From Balneicella halophila (GTDB lineage Bacteria; Bacteroidota; Bacteroidia; Bacteroidales; Balneicellaceae): a stretch of DNA of 64,000 bases. Numbering within the stretch: position 1 is the stretch's first letter; the number at the start of each line of letters is the position of its first letter. The DNA is taken from the NCBI RefSeq assembly GCF_003096835.1, contig NZ_QENZ01000004.1, positions 422,294 through 486,293 of the forward strand, read 5' to 3'. Below, one piece after another: positions 18,105 to 29,218 of the stretch. The notes under the pieces are model-generated. The model was not told the origin of the DNA. It did not search any database and saw only the letters and a list, made by a program, of their open reading frames with translations. The translations under genes were made by a program, and so were the position numbers.

Positions 18105-18160
18105 GCAGATATTAGGTGCTCTATTTAATTGAGTTACTTACGACATATTCAAAAATTACT

Positions 18161-19234
18161 ATGGAAGAACGAGTTAAAGTAGCTATTACTCAAGGCGATA
18201 TTAATGGCATTAGCTATGAAATTATACTAAAATCATTTAAGGATAAATATCTTTTTAATCTTTGCACACCTATACTTTATGGCTCTCCAAAAGTCTTAGC
18301 GTATTACAAAAAAGTTTTAAGACTTGAGAGAATTCCTCACAATACAATCCGTCATACTAGTGAGGCGCAGGCTAACCAAATTAATGTGATCGACTGCAAT
18401 GATAATGGAATTAAAGTGGAACTCGGACAAGCGACTAAGGAAGCAGGGATGGCTGCATTAGAAGCTTTGGAAAGAGCGACCAATGATTTGAAAGATGGAC
18501 AGCTAGAAATCTTGGTTACAGCTCCAATCAATAAAGATACTATACAGTCTGATGATTTTAAATTTCCAGGACATACAGAATACCTGACCCAACGATTTGG
18601 TGTTGAGGATACTGTTATGTTAATGGTGCAAGACAATTTGCGTGTAGCTGTTGTTACAGGACATATTCCGTTAGGTAAAGTAGCTGGTGAGATTACGAAA
18701 GATAAGGTGTTCCAAAAACTACGAGCTTTAAACAAAGCGTTAATCTACAACTTTGGTATCAGAAAACCTAAGATTGCAGTTTTAGGGTTGAATCCACATG
18801 CTGGTGATGCCGGTTTACTAGGCAATGAAGAGATTGAAATATTGCAACCTGTGCTCGAAGATGCCAAAGCGGAAGGCATCTTAGCCATGGGACCCTATCC
18901 AGCAGATGGCTTTTTTGGAAGCGGTAGTTTTTCAGGATTTGATGCTATTTTAGCCATGTATCACGACCAGGGATTAATTCCATTTAAAACTCTAGCAAAT
19001 AAAGGTGGTGTGAATTTCACTACAGGATTACCTATTGTGCGAACGTCGCCAGCTCATGGAACAGCTTATGGCATTGTAGGAAAGAATGAAGCCTCTGAAA
19101 TTTCGTTTAAAGAAGCTATTTATGAGGCAGTAGCAATATATGAAGAGCGAAGTTATCATGAAGAGTGTAGAGAGAATTCCTTGAAACCTAAAGAAAGACC
19201 ACAGCGAAAGTCATATAGACCCAAAATTACTTAA
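18161..19234 (+). CDS. pdxA: 4-hydroxythreonine-4-phosphate dehydrogenase
   Basis: Oxidises 4-phosphohydroxy-L-threonine with NAD(P)+ in the DXP-dependent pyridoxal phosphate pathway. From ATG 18161 it has 357 residues. The opening AITQGDINGISYE replaces the usual 'GDPAGIGPE'. Metal and substrate motifs are present: FPGHTEYL, NPHAGDAGLLGNEE and AMYHDQGLIPFK. A basic tail of about 20 residues (KPKERPQRKSYRPK) is longer than in E. coli. The longer ORF opens at a GTG (18116) only a few bases after the predicted transcription start, so the ATG is preferred. It is the first gene of the run, with 2 bases to ruvA. Confidence 0.93.
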   Translation: MEERVKVAITQGDINGISYEIILKSFKDKYLFNLCTPILYGSPKVLAYYKKVLRLERIPHNTIRHTSEAQANQINVIDCNDNGIKVELGQATKEAGMAALEALERATNDLKDGQLEILVTAPINKDTIQSDDFKFPGHTEYLTQRFGVEDTVMLMVQDNLRVAVVTGHIPLGKVAGEITKDKVFQKLRALNKALIYNFGIRKPKIAVLGLNPHAGDAGLLGNEEIEILQPVLEDAKAEGILAMGPYPADGFFGSGSFSGFDAILAMYHDQGLIPFKTLANKGGVNFTTGLPIVRTSPAHGTAYGIVGKNEASEISFKEAIYEAVAIYEERSYHEECRENSLKPKERPQRKSYRPKIT

Positions 19235-19236
19235 AG

Positions 19237-19827
19237 ATGTACGAATATATTTCAGGGAAACTCATTGAAATTACACCCACATATCTCGTTGTGGATGCAA
19301 ATGGTATTGGTTATAGAACACATATTTCTTTAAATACCTATACATCATTTCAAAATAAAAATGAGGCTAAAGTTTATATCCATCAAGTGGTAAAAGAAGA
19401 CAGTAATGAAATGTTTGGCTTTGCTGAGAAAGCTGAGCGCAGTATGTTTTTATTGCTTATTTCTGTTTCGGGAGTGGGTGCAGCTACGGGCTTAATGATG
19501 CTCTCTGCTATGGGGCTTAATGATATCAAAGAAGCAATAGCTTCGGGTGATGTAGCAGTATTGCAGAGTATAAAAGGTATTGGTGCTAAAACTGCACAAC
19601 GAATTATTATTGACTTGAAAGACAAGGTGGTGAAATTAGAAGGTGAAACTTTCACATCAACAAGTGCGGGCGTTCCAAAAAGTCAGGAAAGAGAAGAAGC
19701 TATCGCTGCACTGCTGATGCTTGGATTCAAAAAGAACATCGTAGAAAAAGCGATCAATAAAATTATAAAAGCCCAACCAGATGCATCGGTTGAGGAGATT
19801 ATTAAACTATCATTAAAACAATTGTAA
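19237..19827 (+). CDS. ruvA: Holliday junction DNA helicase subunit RuvA
   Basis: 196 residues. RuvA tetramers bind the four-way junction and load RuvB for branch migration. The OB-fold N-domain begins MYEYISGKLIEITPTYLVV. Two helix-hairpin-helix motifs follow (VSGVGAATGLMML near 75-87 and IKGIGAKTAQRII near 110-122). The C-terminal RuvB-binding domain (about 150-196) contains EEAIAALLMLGFKK. It lies 2 bases after pdxA, and its TAA is immediately followed by the GTG of sprA, a ruvA-sprA order also known from other Bacteroidota. Confidence 0.97.
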   Translation: MYEYISGKLIEITPTYLVVDANGIGYRTHISLNTYTSFQNKNEAKVYIHQVVKEDSNEMFGFAEKAERSMFLLLISVSGVGAATGLMMLSAMGLNDIKEAIASGDVAVLQSIKGIGAKTAQRIIIDLKDKVVKLEGETFTSTSAGVPKSQEREEAIAALLMLGFKKNIVEKAINKIIKAQPDASVEEIIKLSLKQL

Positions 19828-22800
19828 GTGCCAAGACATTTTACTATATTGATTTTGTGCCTATTGTGTTTTCCTATTGTTGCAATCTCGCAACAAGAAG
19901 AAGAACTGCCAATAAATAAGAAATCACCATTTTATATTAAAGAGAATGAGGAGGCTACTAACGAGCAACTGCCTTATGTGTTTGAAGATGACAACGATAA
20001 TACCGTAGCTGAAGAAAAAGATCAATCTCCACTGTTCTTGTCAACCCCAGAGAATGTAGCTACTAAAGTGGTTTATGACCCTGAGACTAAAAGCTACTAT
20101 ATCATGCAAAAAGTGGGCGACCAATGGTACCGAAGACCACGCGCACTATCTTTTGAGGAATACCTGAAATTTGATATGGAAAAGTCAAAAGAGGACTTTT
20201 GGTTTCGCAGAGCACGTGATGAACGCCAACAGTATCAATATCGTTTATTGCCAGGGAAAAAATACGAGAAGGAAGATTTTATTCAAAAAATATTTGGTGA
20301 TGGTACTATTGCTTTAAGTGCTAAAGGTGCTGCTGATATAAAAATGGGATTACGTTTTAGAAAAGTTGATAATCCTGCCATTCCAGAGCGGTATCGAAAA
20401 CATACCAGTTTCTTTATGGATCCCAAATTCCAAGCTTCTATTTCTGGATCTATAGGTGATGTGTTGAACCTAGATATTAATTATGATACTGAAGCAACAT
20501 TTGATTTCAATAATAAAACAAAATTAGCCTATGATGGTAACGAGGACGATATCATTCAAAAAGTGGAAGCTGGGAATGTATCGTTAGACTTGCAAAATAG
20601 CCTGATACGAGGAGGTAAAGACCTTTTTGGAGTGAAAACAGATTTGCAATTTGGTAAATTATATATGACCACGGTGTTTTCACAGCAAAAGGGTGAGATG
20701 AAAACCATTAATTTAGATAATGGCGCTCAAACTAGAGAATTTGAGGTAGATGCAGTAAACTACGACGAAAACAGACACTTCTTTTTATCAAAGTATTTTA
20801 GAGATAACTATAATAAAACAAACGCCACTTTACCAGTATTTCGTACTGATATAAATGTGGTTAGAGTTGAAGTCTGGATCACAAATGTAACCGTAAACTA
20901 TGAGCGTGAGGAGTTGAGAAACTTGATGGCATTTGTTGATTTGGGTGAAAATCAGTCAAATATTTCTAACCCTTATTTTTCTCAAACCGGTAGTTTTACA
21001 GCACCTTCAAACGAAACCAACTCACTATATCCCTTACTGAATTCAACCTACAGCGGCGCTAGAGATATCAATACCGCCAATTCAACATTATCGGCAATTC
21101 CTAATTTCTCAGAAGGTGTGGATTTTGTGAAATTGGAAACTGCACGCAAACTGGATGATTCGGAGTTCACTTTTCATCCTAAATTAGGATACATCTCCTT
21201 GCGAATGCCTTTGCGAAATAATGAAATTGTAGCTGTTGCTTATGAATATATTAAGGGAGGTGAATCTTACCGAGTAGGAGAATTTACAAATTCTGGACCT
21301 GCGACGCCCCAAAATTTATACGTAAAGCTACTGAAAGGTACATCAACTTCACCAAATTTACCAACTTGGGATTTAATGATGAAGAATATCTATAGCATTG
21401 GTGCTAGTAATATATCTCCTTCTGACTTTATGTTAGATGTTGCCTATAAGAATGACAAAGCGGGTAGTTTACCTTTAAACTACATCGAAGAAGGCGATAT
21501 CGCAGGAAAACCTTTGTTGGAAGTCTTAAATTTAGACAGACTCAATAGTCAGTTAGATCGTCATCCTGACGGCATGTTCGACTATATCGCGGGCACCACC
21601 TTTATTCCTGAAAGAGGTTTGGTTATTTTCCCAGTATTAGAGCCTTTTGGTGAAGATTTACGTAAAGCGATAGGCGATGAGAATATTGCTGATAAATATG
21701 TCTTCGAGGAAATATATACGCAAACTCAATCTCAATTAATGCAGCGACCATCTAAAGATAAATTCCAATTGCTGGGGACTTTTACTGGAGGTGAAGGCGG
21801 TGATATTAACCTAGGTTCATTTAATATTCCTCAAGGTTCAGTTAGAGTTTATGCTGGCTCACGATTGTTGAGAGAAGGTTATGACTATATTGTTGATTAT
21901 ATGACCGGGAAAGTGAAAATCATCAATCCCGCATTATTAGAATCATCTATACCCATACGTATAGATACGCAAAATAATTCACTATTTGATTTAGCAACAA
22001 AAACCTTAGTAGGTACGGATATGACCTATCGGTTTAATGATAACTTCTACTTGGGAGCAACGGCGATGTATTATAAAGAGCAGGCGTTGTATTCCAAAGT
22101 AAATATTGGGGATGAACCTGTCGCTAATTTCATGTGGGGACTTCATGGGGGTTATAGCACAGAGTCTAATTTCTTGACTCGTATGCTTAATAAATTGCCA
22201 TTCTATAAAACTAAGGAGAAAGTCCTATTTGATGTGAAAGGAGAATTTGCACAATTAATGCCTGGGCATAATAAATTGATTGGTGATGAAGGCAATGCCT
22301 ATATTGACGACTTTGAAGGAAGTAAACAAATAATTGATTTGCGAGCATCACGCTTATGGTTTTTGGCTAGTACGCCAGGTAAGCAACCAGCTGTATTTCC
22401 AGAGGCTGAGAAGTATGATAATTTAGAATATGGATACAACAGAGCTTTGCTGTCATGGTTCATTATAGATCCATTGTTCCATAATTCTAATTCGCCAGTA
22501 GCTGCTCAAGAACGTTCTAATTCTTATGTACGTAAAGTGCGAGAAAGTGAGTTATTCCCAAATCAGCAAATGCAAGCGGGAACCTCTAATCTTTCGCAAG
22601 TACTAACCTTACATTTCGATCCATCAAAACGGGGTCAATACAATTTTGATGCATCAGGAGTGACTGGAATTTCAGCAGGTATTGATGCAGAAGGAAATTT
22701 AAAAAAGCCAGAAACACGTTGGGGAGGGATTATGAGGGAAATGCCTGTGACCGATTTTGAAGCATCTAATGTAGAATATATTGAGTTCTGGCTACTTGAT

Positions 22801-25800
22801 CCATTTATTGACGAACCGACTAGTAATGGGGGAGATCTTTATTTTAACTTTGGAGATATTTCAGAAGATATCTTGAAGGATTCTCGTAAGGCTTTTGAAA
22901 ATGGATTGCCAACTTCAGAAAATGATTATAAAGTTGATACCACTGTTTGGGGGCGTATTTCTAAGATACAGTCAGTCGTTAATGCTTATGATACGAACAG
23001 TATCGATGAACAAGACTTAGGTTTAGATGGTTTGAATAATGAAGACGAATTGGCACACTTTAAAGCTTATTTAGACGAAATTGCCAATCTGCCTGGTCTA
23101 GGTGTGGGCTCACAAGCTTACCAAAATGCTATGGCAGACCCGGCTAATGATGATTATATTCATTTTAGAAGTGAAGACTATGATGCGCAAAATGCAAATA
23201 TCATTGAGCGCTATTATAGATTCAATAATCTTGAAGGTAATGCTCGTTCAGACAATACGGCTTCTAAATTTAGTACTGCATACACCACTCTGCCTGATGT
23301 AGAAGATATTAATAAAGATAATACCCTGAATGAAGCAGAGAATTATTTCCAATATCATATTCCATTAGCCCCTAAAGAATTGAGTGTTGGACGCGGTTTC
23401 ATTACAGACATGATGACTATTAATGCACCTTTGGCAAATGGAACTATCTCACAAGAGAATTGGTACCAGTTCAAAGTGCCATTGAAAGAGTTTGAAGCTA
23501 TTTATGGAAATGTCTCAGATTTCCGCTCCATTCGTTTCATGCGTATGTATATGCGTGGTTTTGCTCATCCGGTAACATTGAGATTTGCTCGCCTAAACTT
23601 GGTGAGAGACGATTGGAGACGCTATGAATATTCATTGGAAGAAGGAAAAGAAGGAAATCCACAAACAAATACAGGCACTGCTTTTGATGTGTCGGCAGTT
23701 AGTCTAATTGAAAATTCTAGACGAGAGCCCATAAATTATGTAATGCCCCCCAATATTAAAAGAGTGATTGACCCATCAAGGCGACAAGCACGAGAATTGA
23801 ACGAGCAAGCATTGCAATTACGAGTAGAAAATCTAAAAGACGGCGATGCTCGTGCAGTTTTAAAGAGACTAAGAATTGATGTACGTAGATACAAACGTCT
23901 AATCATGGATGTGCACGCAGAGCAGGTAAGGAATATCCCATTATCTGATAATGCAACGACAGTCTTCTTGCGAATGGGGTCTGATTTCACAGATAACTAT
24001 TATGAATATGAAATACCATTAAAATTGACTGCTCCTGGTAGATATAGCGACAGTAATATGGATAGAAAAGCCGTATGGCCTGATGCCAATCGTATTGACT
24101 TCGAAATGGAGTTGTTAAAGCAAGTAAAGCTGATGCGAAATCAAGAGCAATCCTCCTCAGGCAGTATTGACTATGCTACGAAATATACTCGCACATTACC
24201 TGAGCTGAAAAACAATTATGATGCAGGTCATGCTGGTGATAAAATTAGTGTAAAAGGAAATCCTAACCTGATGAATTTAAGGTCAGTGCTTATTGGTATC
24301 AGAAATCCAAAAGACAATGGTGGCGATGAGAGTGTTGAAGTATGGGTCAATGAATTGCGTGTGGCAGACTTTGAAAATGATGGAGGTTGGGCAGCAAATT
24401 TAAATATGACGACTCAACTTTCTGATTTGGGTGCGCTCTCATTCTCCGGACAAATGATGACCGCTGGTTTCGGTTCCATAGAAGAGAAATTAAACCAACG
24501 CTTGCAAGAGGATGTGATGCATTACGATATCGCTGCAACTTTGGATTTAGGAAAATTATTACCTGAAAAGGCAAGATTACAAGTGCCAATGTATTATAAT
24601 TTTTCTGAACATAAAGAGAAACCAAGATATAATGAATTAGATCCTGATATAGAGTTAGACAGAGCTATTGATAATGCTGTTTCGCAAGAACAAAAAGATA
24701 ATATTGAAAACGCTTCAGAAACTTACATTAAAACTAAGAGCTTCAGCCTAACTGACGTGAAAGTGTTGCCTAAAGAAGACCAAAAGATCAAACCTTGGAG
24801 TCTGACAAATTTTTCAGCTACGTATGCGCACAATGAGATTTCTCAGAGAGATCCTATTCGTTCACATGACTTTGAAGAAAATTACCGAGGTGTTTTAAGG
24901 TATGACTATTCACCAACACCTAAACCAGTGGAGCCCTTTAAGAACTCGCGCTTCTTAAGTACGAGATATTATAAATTGATAAAAGATTTCAATTTCTATT
25001 ACTTACCTTCCAGAATTTCTATTCGTTCTGATTTAAATCGTCACTATCGAAGTATCATGCGGAGAAATGTGATTAGCAGCAATTTTATCTCTACACCTAC
25101 ATTTGATAGTGATTTTATTTGGAACAGATATTATGACATTGATTACCCGTTGACGAAAAGCTTAAAAATGAGCATCTCGGCAATAAATATGTCAAGAATA
25201 GAAGAAGATTATGTTCGAGATCAAAATGATTTGTATGATGTATGGAAAGGTATTATTTGGGATAGTTTCCGTGATGGTGGACGAACGGTGAATTATAACC
25301 ACAGAGTAAACTTTGACTATCAACTGCCCATAAATAAAATTCCTTTTATGGACTGGATCAAAGCCAATGCCGGTTATGGAGCAGAATATCGATGGAATGC
25401 GGGACCCGACCTAGGTGATGAAGAATTAAATATTGGGAACCAGATAAGTAACCAACAGATGTTACGACTAGATGGAAATATCGACCTAGTGCAACTATAC
25501 AACAAATCTGACTATTTACGCGCACTGAATCAGGAGCTCAGCGGTCGGAAAGTTTTGAGAGGGAAAACAGAGCGTAAGACATATGAGCAAAGAGTTGATG
25601 TATTTAAACCGAATAAAGGAAAACTGATTACTCATAACTTCGGAACCAAAGCTGTGTCGCTGAAAGTGACAGACGAAAATGGAAAAGTAGTACGTGCTTC
25701 AAAAAAGATTGTTAATAACAACCGAATACGAGTAACGGTTTATGATACTATCGTAAATGCAAAAATAGAATTGAAAGGTACGGTAGTGGCTAAGCGCCCG

Positions 25801-27243
25801 GTAATGAATCGAGTAGGTGAAGGATTTTTGAAAGTCTTGATGGGCATTCGTAATATTAAGTTGGAATATGACCGCACTAAGGGAACAATGTTGAGTGGTT
25901 TCACTCCGGAACCTTCTTATTTTGGATTGAATGATTTTAGTTTTAACGGAGCTCCGGGAATCGGTTTTGTTTTAGGCAAGCAGGATGAAGGCTTTTTAGA
26001 AGAAGCGGTGAACAAAGATTACATATTACGAGATAATATTGTCAATGAACCGTATTTAATGACAAAGCAGGAGCGTTTTACGATTCGAAGTACCATAGAG
26101 CCTATCCGTTCATTAAGGATAACGTTGAATGCTACTAGAGAGTATTTTGATAATAATAGTCAATATTACAGTTTTGATGATAAAGGAAACTTCTCAATGG
26201 GACAGCTATTTCGAACAGGAAATCTATCGATGTCTTATTTAAGTTTGAAATCTTCATTCTTTAGTATAAGTGACCGAAGCACCTACAATTCTACATCTTT
26301 CCAAGACTTCTTAGATGCTCGTAAAGGAGTGTCCGAGCGACTAGCAAAAAAATACTATGGTAATACTTACAAATCAAAATTAAATACCGAAACAGGATTT
26401 TATGATGGCTTTGGTGGAACAGCTCAGGATGTTCTCGTAGAGTCTTTTCATGAGGCTTATGGGGGCAAACGCAAGGGCTTATTACCAAGCATCTCACAAA
26501 TTATGCCTAACTGGAAAGTTTCATATTCAGGGTTAAATAATGTTCCGATAATTCAAAGATTATTCAAGCGTGTGAACATAGATCATTCATACCAAAGCAG
26601 ATATAGTGTGGGTGGCTACACAACTAATCTGGATTATGATGGTACAGAAGTTTTTAATAATAGAGGAGATTTAGTGCCTGAGATTGAGGTGAACTCTATC
26701 ACTATTGATGAGCGTTTTGCGCCATTAGTAGGGATAAAAATGGAATGGCAAAATAATTTAACAACCAATGTAAGTATTAACCGAGGTCATTTAATGCAAC
26801 TAAATGTAGGTAGTGGCATGCTCAACGAAAGTGCAAACAACGAATGGGTTTTTGACTTTGGCTATCGTTTTGAAGATGTAAATCTATTTATAGGGCGTAG
26901 CGCAAAGAGTCGCAAGTTTAAAAACGACTTACGTATCTTGGCAGGATTCACATTGAGGAAAGATTACACCATTCTTCGTCAACTATTTGATGGAGAAAGC
27001 CAGTTGACATCAGGACAAGAATCATTCCTATATAAGTTAGCAGCAGATTACGCTTTGAGTGATCGATTAAATCTTAGATTATTCTATGACAGAACGGTTC
27101 GTAACCCTTATGTATCCCGTTCGTTCCCAACCATCGTGTCGAATGTAGGCTTTAGTGTTCGATTCAATTTTACTGACTTTGAGAAAGAATATCGTCCTTT
27201 TGTGAGTCAAAGGAAGCGGAGAGTAGCAAAAGTACAAGATTAA
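19828..27243 (+). CDS. sprA: SprA, outer-membrane pore of the type IX secretion system
   Basis: 2471 residues, the full SprA (SOV) length. SprA forms a very large single-chain outer-membrane beta-barrel through which type IX cargo leaves the periplasm; in gliding species it also exports adhesins. The start is a GTG directly abutting the ruvA stop. It is the only start that gives the signal peptide MPRHFTILILCLLCFPIVA. Long beta-rich regions carry many alternating aromatic and polar strands, and the end FSVRFNFTDFEKEYRPF is typical. No other T9SS component is in the window, and no gene here has an obvious T9SS C-terminal sorting domain, so the cargo is elsewhere. Confidence 0.97.
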   Translation: MPRHFTILILCLLCFPIVAISQQEEELPINKKSPFYIKENEEATNEQLPYVFEDDNDNTVAEEKDQSPLFLSTPENVATKVVYDPETKSYYIMQKVGDQWYRRPRALSFEEYLKFDMEKSKEDFWFRRARDERQQYQYRLLPGKKYEKEDFIQKIFGDGTIALSAKGAADIKMGLRFRKVDNPAIPERYRKHTSFFMDPKFQASISGSIGDVLNLDINYDTEATFDFNNKTKLAYDGNEDDIIQKVEAGNVSLDLQNSLIRGGKDLFGVKTDLQFGKLYMTTVFSQQKGEMKTINLDNGAQTREFEVDAVNYDENRHFFLSKYFRDNYNKTNATLPVFRTDINVVRVEVWITNVTVNYEREELRNLMAFVDLGENQSNISNPYFSQTGSFTAPSNETNSLYPLLNSTYSGARDINTANSTLSAIPNFSEGVDFVKLETARKLDDSEFTFHPKLGYISLRMPLRNNEIVAVAYEYIKGGESYRVGEFTNSGPATPQNLYVKLLKGTSTSPNLPTWDLMMKNIYSIGASNISPSDFMLDVAYKNDKAGSLPLNYIEEGDIAGKPLLEVLNLDRLNSQLDRHPDGMFDYIAGTTFIPERGLVIFPVLEPFGEDLRKAIGDENIADKYVFEEIYTQTQSQLMQRPSKDKFQLLGTFTGGEGGDINLGSFNIPQGSVRVYAGSRLLREGYDYIVDYMTGKVKIINPALLESSIPIRIDTQNNSLFDLATKTLVGTDMTYRFNDNFYLGATAMYYKEQALYSKVNIGDEPVANFMWGLHGGYSTESNFLTRMLNKLPFYKTKEKVLFDVKGEFAQLMPGHNKLIGDEGNAYIDDFEGSKQIIDLRASRLWFLASTPGKQPAVFPEAEKYDNLEYGYNRALLSWFIIDPLFHNSNSPVAAQERSNSYVRKVRESELFPNQQMQAGTSNLSQVLTLHFDPSKRGQYNFDASGVTGISAGIDAEGNLKKPETRWGGIMREMPVTDFEASNVEYIEFWLLDPFIDEPTSNGGDLYFNFGDISEDILKDSRKAFENGLPTSENDYKVDTTVWGRISKIQSVVNAYDTNSIDEQDLGLDGLNNEDELAHFKAYLDEIANLPGLGVGSQAYQNAMADPANDDYIHFRSEDYDAQNANIIERYYRFNNLEGNARSDNTASKFSTAYTTLPDVEDINKDNTLNEAENYFQYHIPLAPKELSVGRGFITDMMTINAPLANGTISQENWYQFKVPLKEFEAIYGNVSDFRSIRFMRMYMRGFAHPVTLRFARLNLVRDDWRRYEYSLEEGKEGNPQTNTGTAFDVSAVSLIENSRREPINYVMPPNIKRVIDPSRRQARELNEQALQLRVENLKDGDARAVLKRLRIDVRRYKRLIMDVHAEQVRNIPLSDNATTVFLRMGSDFTDNYYEYEIPLKLTAPGRYSDSNMDRKAVWPDANRIDFEMELLKQVKLMRNQEQSSSGSIDYATKYTRTLPELKNNYDAGHAGDKISVKGNPNLMNLRSVLIGIRNPKDNGGDESVEVWVNELRVADFENDGGWAANLNMTTQLSDLGALSFSGQMMTAGFGSIEEKLNQRLQEDVMHYDIAATLDLGKLLPEKARLQVPMYYNFSEHKEKPRYNELDPDIELDRAIDNAVSQEQKDNIENASETYIKTKSFSLTDVKVLPKEDQKIKPWSLTNFSATYAHNEISQRDPIRSHDFEENYRGVLRYDYSPTPKPVEPFKNSRFLSTRYYKLIKDFNFYYLPSRISIRSDLNRHYRSIMRRNVISSNFISTPTFDSDFIWNRYYDIDYPLTKSLKMSISAINMSRIEEDYVRDQNDLYDVWKGIIWDSFRDGGRTVNYNHRVNFDYQLPINKIPFMDWIKANAGYGAEYRWNAGPDLGDEELNIGNQISNQQMLRLDGNIDLVQLYNKSDYLRALNQELSGRKVLRGKTERKTYEQRVDVFKPNKGKLITHNFGTKAVSLKVTDENGKVVRASKKIVNNNRIRVTVYDTIVNAKIELKGTVVAKRPVMNRVGEGFLKVLMGIRNIKLEYDRTKGTMLSGFTPEPSYFGLNDFSFNGAPGIGFVLGKQDEGFLEEAVNKDYILRDNIVNEPYLMTKQERFTIRSTIEPIRSLRITLNATREYFDNNSQYYSFDDKGNFSMGQLFRTGNLSMSYLSLKSSFFSISDRSTYNSTSFQDFLDARKGVSERLAKKYYGNTYKSKLNTETGFYDGFGGTAQDVLVESFHEAYGGKRKGLLPSISQIMPNWKVSYSGLNNVPIIQRLFKRVNIDHSYQSRYSVGGYTTNLDYDGTEVFNNRGDLVPEIEVNSITIDERFAPLVGIKMEWQNNLTTNVSINRGHLMQLNVGSGMLNESANNEWVFDFGYRFEDVNLFIGRSAKSRKFKNDLRILAGFTLRKDYTILRQLFDGESQLTSGQESFLYKLAADYALSDRLNLRLFYDRTVRNPYVSRSFPTIVSNVGFSVRFNFTDFEKEYRPFVSQRKRRVAKVQD

Positions 27244-27261
27244 AAAAAGAGAGGCTGAACA

Positions 27262-27888
27262 ATGCATAACGAAAAATTTCCGTCTATTTTATTAGAACAA
27301 GCTGTTAATCAGTTTGCGCAATTGCCGGGTATAGGAAGGAAGACAGCACTTCGCCTAGTTCTTCATTTATTAAGACAGGAAGAGAGTCGGGTGTTTTCTT
27401 TAACCGAAGCCTTAAACCAATTGGTGCAAGATGTTTGCTATTGTAAAGAATGCAATTCTATTTCTGATGAAGAAATTTGTCCAATATGTGCTAATGAAGA
27501 CAGAACAGGAGAGATACTGTGTGTAGTAGAGAATATCCGTGATGTTTTATCTATAGAGAATACGCAACAATACAAGGGGAAATACCACGTTTTAGGAGGT
27601 ATTATTTCACCAATGGATGGGATAGGACCATCTGATATTGCGATAGATTTATTAGTAGATCGAGTGAAAAAAGGAGGAGTTAAAGAAGTTATTTTAGCAT
27701 TAAGTACTACAATGGAGGGAGATACCACTAATTTTTATATCTTTAGAAAGTTGAAACCTTTTGGTGTCCGCCTTACAACATTGGCTAGAGGTGTGGCATT
27801 AGGAGATGAATTAGAATATGCTGATGAATTGACATTGGGTCGGTCTATCAAGCACAGAACTTTATATGAAGAAACACTAACGACTTAA
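27262..27888 (+). CDS. recR: Recombination protein RecR
   Basis: 208 residues. RecR acts with RecF and RecO to load RecA at single-strand gaps. HhH motif LPGIGRKTA (21-29); zinc finger C61-x2-C64-x8-C73-x2-C76; Toprim domain (from about 80: ILCVVEN, then [12 protein letters not shown]); and a C-terminal Walker B-like part. It begins 18 bases after sprA and ends 4 bases before the E2 gene. recF is present 4 kb away on the other strand. Confidence 0.96.
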   Translation: MHNEKFPSILLEQAVNQFAQLPGIGRKTALRLVLHLLRQEESRVFSLTEALNQLVQDVCYCKECNSISDEEICPICANEDRTGEILCVVENIRDVLSIENTQQYKGKYHVLGGIISPMDGIGPSDIAIDLLVDRVKKGGVKEVILALSTTMEGDTTNFYIFRKLKPFGVRLTTLARGVALGDELEYADELTLGRSIKHRTLYEETLTT

Positions 27889-27892
27889 CGAT

Positions 27893-29212
27893 ATGAGTAA
27901 AAGAGATATAAAACTTCCTGAGATGGGAGAAGGTATTATTGAAGCTACAATCACTCAATATTTGGTAGCAGTAGGTGATACTGTTGAAGTAGATACACCG
28001 ATTTTAGAAGTAGCGACTGATAAGGTTGATAGTGAAGTATTGTCACCGTTTGAAGGAACTATTGCAGAATTATTGTTTGAAGAAGGTGATGTCGTTCCCG
28101 TTGGCGATGCAGTAGCTAGAATTGAGACAGAAGGAGGGGAGAATGTAAATTCAGAAGACAAGAAAGAAAGTGAAGAACCTAAGCAAGAATCTGAGGAAAA
28201 ACAAGCAGCTCAGAAAAAAGAAAATACAAAGTATTCACAATTTATTTCGCCAACTGTGAGAGCTTTGTTGCAACAACATGATTTGCCATTGGGTGTCTTA
28301 GATGAAATAGAACCAACAGGAGCAGACTATCGCATAACTAAGCAAGATGTAGAAAATTATATTGCAGAAAATAATTTAGCTTCTGAATCTAAATCAAAAA
28401 AAGAATCTGAGAAAAAAACCGAAAAAGAACCCAAAGAAGAGCCCCAAAAGACTTCATCAAAAAAAGTAGAAAAACCAGTTCCTAAATTAACCGTAGGAGA
28501 GAATGATGAAGTGGTGGAGATGGGACGTATGCGTAAATTGATTGCCGAGCATATGGTGGATTCTCTAGCTACATCGCCACACGTAACCTCTTTTATTGAA
28601 GCGGACTTGACAAATATGGTCAATTGGCGCAATAAAGTAAAGAAAGAGTTTCAAGAAAAATATGGTCAGAAACTCACATTTACAACACTTTTTGTCGAAG
28701 TTGTAGCTAAAGCAATCAAGAAATTCCCTATGATAAATATCTCCGTTGATGGTGATAATATTATTAAAAGAGGAAATGTCAATATAGGTATGGCGACAGC
28801 CTTGCCTGATGGAAATTTAATTGTTCCTGTTATTCATAAAGCTCATCAACTTAATATAGTTGGCATTGCAGAGCAAGTTAACACTTTAGCCGAAAAGGCA
28901 CGTAACAACAAATTAGCTCCGACAGATATTAAGGGAGGGACATTTACGATAACGAACTTAGGTGCATTTGATAGCTTAACAGGTACACCTATCATAAACC
29001 AACCAGAGGTTGCCATCCTTGCCGTAGGAGCTATCAAAAAGAAACCTGCTGCTGTACTTTCTGATAACGGAAATTATGGAGTAGGGATTAGAGATATAAT
29101 GATGTTAGCTATGTCATATGATCATCGTGTTGTAGATGGTGGTCTAGGTGGGAATTTCCTGAAGGAGGTTCGTGATCAACTCGAAAATTTTGATGTTAAC
29201 AGAAGCATTTAG
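27893..29212 (+). CDS. 2-oxo acid dehydrogenase E2 (lipoamide acyltransferase)
   Basis: 439 residues. Transfers the acyl group from lipoate to CoA in a 2-oxo acid dehydrogenase complex. The domains in order are: a lipoyl domain (1-80) with the lipoylated K44 in EVATDKVDSE; a K/E-rich linker (about 85-115); a peripheral subunit-binding domain (about 115-158); a second charged linker; and the catalytic domain with SYDHRVVDGG (H411, D415). A single lipoyl domain, and the 'MPEMGEGI'-like start, favour the branched-chain or general acyltransferase type, but E1 genes are not adjacent. The spacing of 4 bases to recR and 6 to the GNAT gene indicates co-transcription. Confidence 0.9.
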   Translation: MSKRDIKLPEMGEGIIEATITQYLVAVGDTVEVDTPILEVATDKVDSEVLSPFEGTIAELLFEEGDVVPVGDAVARIETEGGENVNSEDKKESEEPKQESEEKQAAQKKENTKYSQFISPTVRALLQQHDLPLGVLDEIEPTGADYRITKQDVENYIAENNLASESKSKKESEKKTEKEPKEEPQKTSSKKVEKPVPKLTVGENDEVVEMGRMRKLIAEHMVDSLATSPHVTSFIEADLTNMVNWRNKVKKEFQEKYGQKLTFTTLFVEVVAKAIKKFPMINISVDGDNIIKRGNVNIGMATALPDGNLIVPVIHKAHQLNIVGIAEQVNTLAEKARNNKLAPTDIKGGTFTITNLGAFDSLTGTPIINQPEVAILAVGAIKKKPAAVLSDNGNYGVGIRDIMMLAMSYDHRVVDGGLGGNFLKEVRDQLENFDVNRSI

Positions 29213-29218
29213 TCTCTA